From the NCBI RefSeq assembly GCF_001956045.1, contig NZ_MRTH01000002.1, positions 1-64,000 on the forward strand: a stretch of DNA of 64,000 nt, given 5' to 3'. The stretch comes from Paenibacillus sp. FSL H7-0331 (GTDB lineage Bacteria; Bacillota; Bacilli; Paenibacillales; NBRC-103111). Position 1 is the stretch's first letter. Each line of letters starts with the position of its first letter. Under the pieces are notes generated by a model. The model made no database searches. It was not told the origin of the DNA and saw only the letters and a program-made list of their open reading frames with translations. The position numbers and the translations under genes are program-made. Positions 63,758 through 64,000 of the stretch are shown one piece after another.

Positions 63758-64000
63758 TGAACGCATAACGGCATGGATGGAGCTTGCCGAACAGCGGATT
63801 GAAGGTAAGTTTAAAGAAGTGGAACGGATCATTGATCAGAATCAGTGGAAGGTGATTCGTGCCTTTCAAAAGCATAAGGTCAGTGATTACCACTTCGCTG
63901 GCTCTACAGGTTATGGCTATAATGATCGAGGCCGCGAGGTGCTGGATCTGGTGTATGCAGATGTGTTTGGAGCGGAGGCTGCCCTGGTGCGGCCTCATTT
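63750..64000 (+). CDS. ynbB: YnbB-like PLP-dependent methionine gamma-lyase-family protein, partial
   Basis: Only the first 83 or so residues are in the window. Motifs RIIDQNQWKVIRAFQKHKVS, DYHFAGSTGYGYNDRGREVL and YADVFGAEAALVRPH match the start of the YnbB/aluminium-resistance family (PLP enzymes). The start is ATG 63750 or, in frame, ATG 63741 right after AAGGGAGAGA; both overlap the end of hflX. The function of the family is not settled. Confidence 0.88.
   Translation, partial: MFNERITAWMELAEQRIEGKFKEVERIIDQNQWKVIRAFQKHKVSDYHFAGSTGYGYNDRGREVLDLVYADVFGAEAALVRPH

Noticed and set aside
1..64000. rRNA, tRNA and CRISPR loci
   Set aside because: None recognised on either strand by reading. 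A covariance-model search was not possible, so isolated small RNAs cannot be excluded.

Overview
The window looks like a chromosomal segment of a Paenibacillus-type endospore former. The evidence is gene content and order: spore coat gene cotE, an amidoligase-type gene, mutS, a C-terminal processing protease, mutL, a methyltransferase gene, miaA, hfq, a class A penicillin-binding protein, spoVK, hflX and the start of a ynbB-type gene. Tiny sporulation and membrane proteins (YjcZ and lmo0937 types), strong GGAGG ribosome binding sites and frequent TTG/GTG starts fit this. I saw no rRNA, tRNA or CRISPR array.

Region 1 (1 to about 12,000) is a visibly AT-rich accessory island in decay. It opens inside an IS630-type element cut by the window edge. 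It continues with a DUF4238/SEC-C protein, a DprA fragment, a lipoprotein and a secreted matrixin-type metalloprotease. A phage-like module follows (4.5 to 11.9 kb): a stand-alone RNA polymerase alpha-CTD-like mini-protein, a putative ssDNA-binding or recombination accessory protein, a Sak4/RecA-like ATPase that seems to have lost its middle, a 3D-domain wall protein, a dATP/dGTP diphosphohydrolase-type protein and several tiny genes with good ribosome binding sites. No phage structural, lysis or integrase gene is visible. Between 9.1 and 12.3 kb nearly every gene is broken by a single-base frameshift or an in-frame stop. The island ends at yyaL, which carries a 30-bp in-frame insertion with a stop codon next to its Cys-His-Trp-Cys motif. 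That insertion may be an integration scar.

Region 2 (14 to 29 kb) is core or semi-core sequence. It holds an mcp-cheW-cheA set without cheY, an orphan SmtB/ArsR-type metal sensor, a GH18 hydrolase with six N-terminal repeats, a DUF309 gene coupled to a two-component system, a TerD-VWA fusion, a coat-like lipoprotein, a beta-carbonic anhydrase, a HesB/IscA-like protein and an M32 carboxypeptidase.

Region 3 (29 to 43 kb) is a transport cluster. A FecCD/FecE siderophore importer is divergent from its binding protein, with a Fur box at each promoter. Next come a heterodimeric ABC exporter under a MarR-type regulator, and two aromatic-acid-exporter-like (ArAE) proteins flanking an NMT1-type ABC importer.

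Region 4 (43 to 64 kb) is the cotE-to-ynbB block: sporulation, mismatch repair (MutS with a clamp-binding motif, MutL with endonuclease motifs), tRNA modification, Hfq, a PBP with 21 tandem 24-bp repeats at its 3' end, a cyclophilin lipoprotein, an esterase, a YdcF protein, a GNAT acetyltransferase, a Nudix-phosphatase fusion, SpoVK and HflX. Functions are read from motifs and remembered families; no database search was run.
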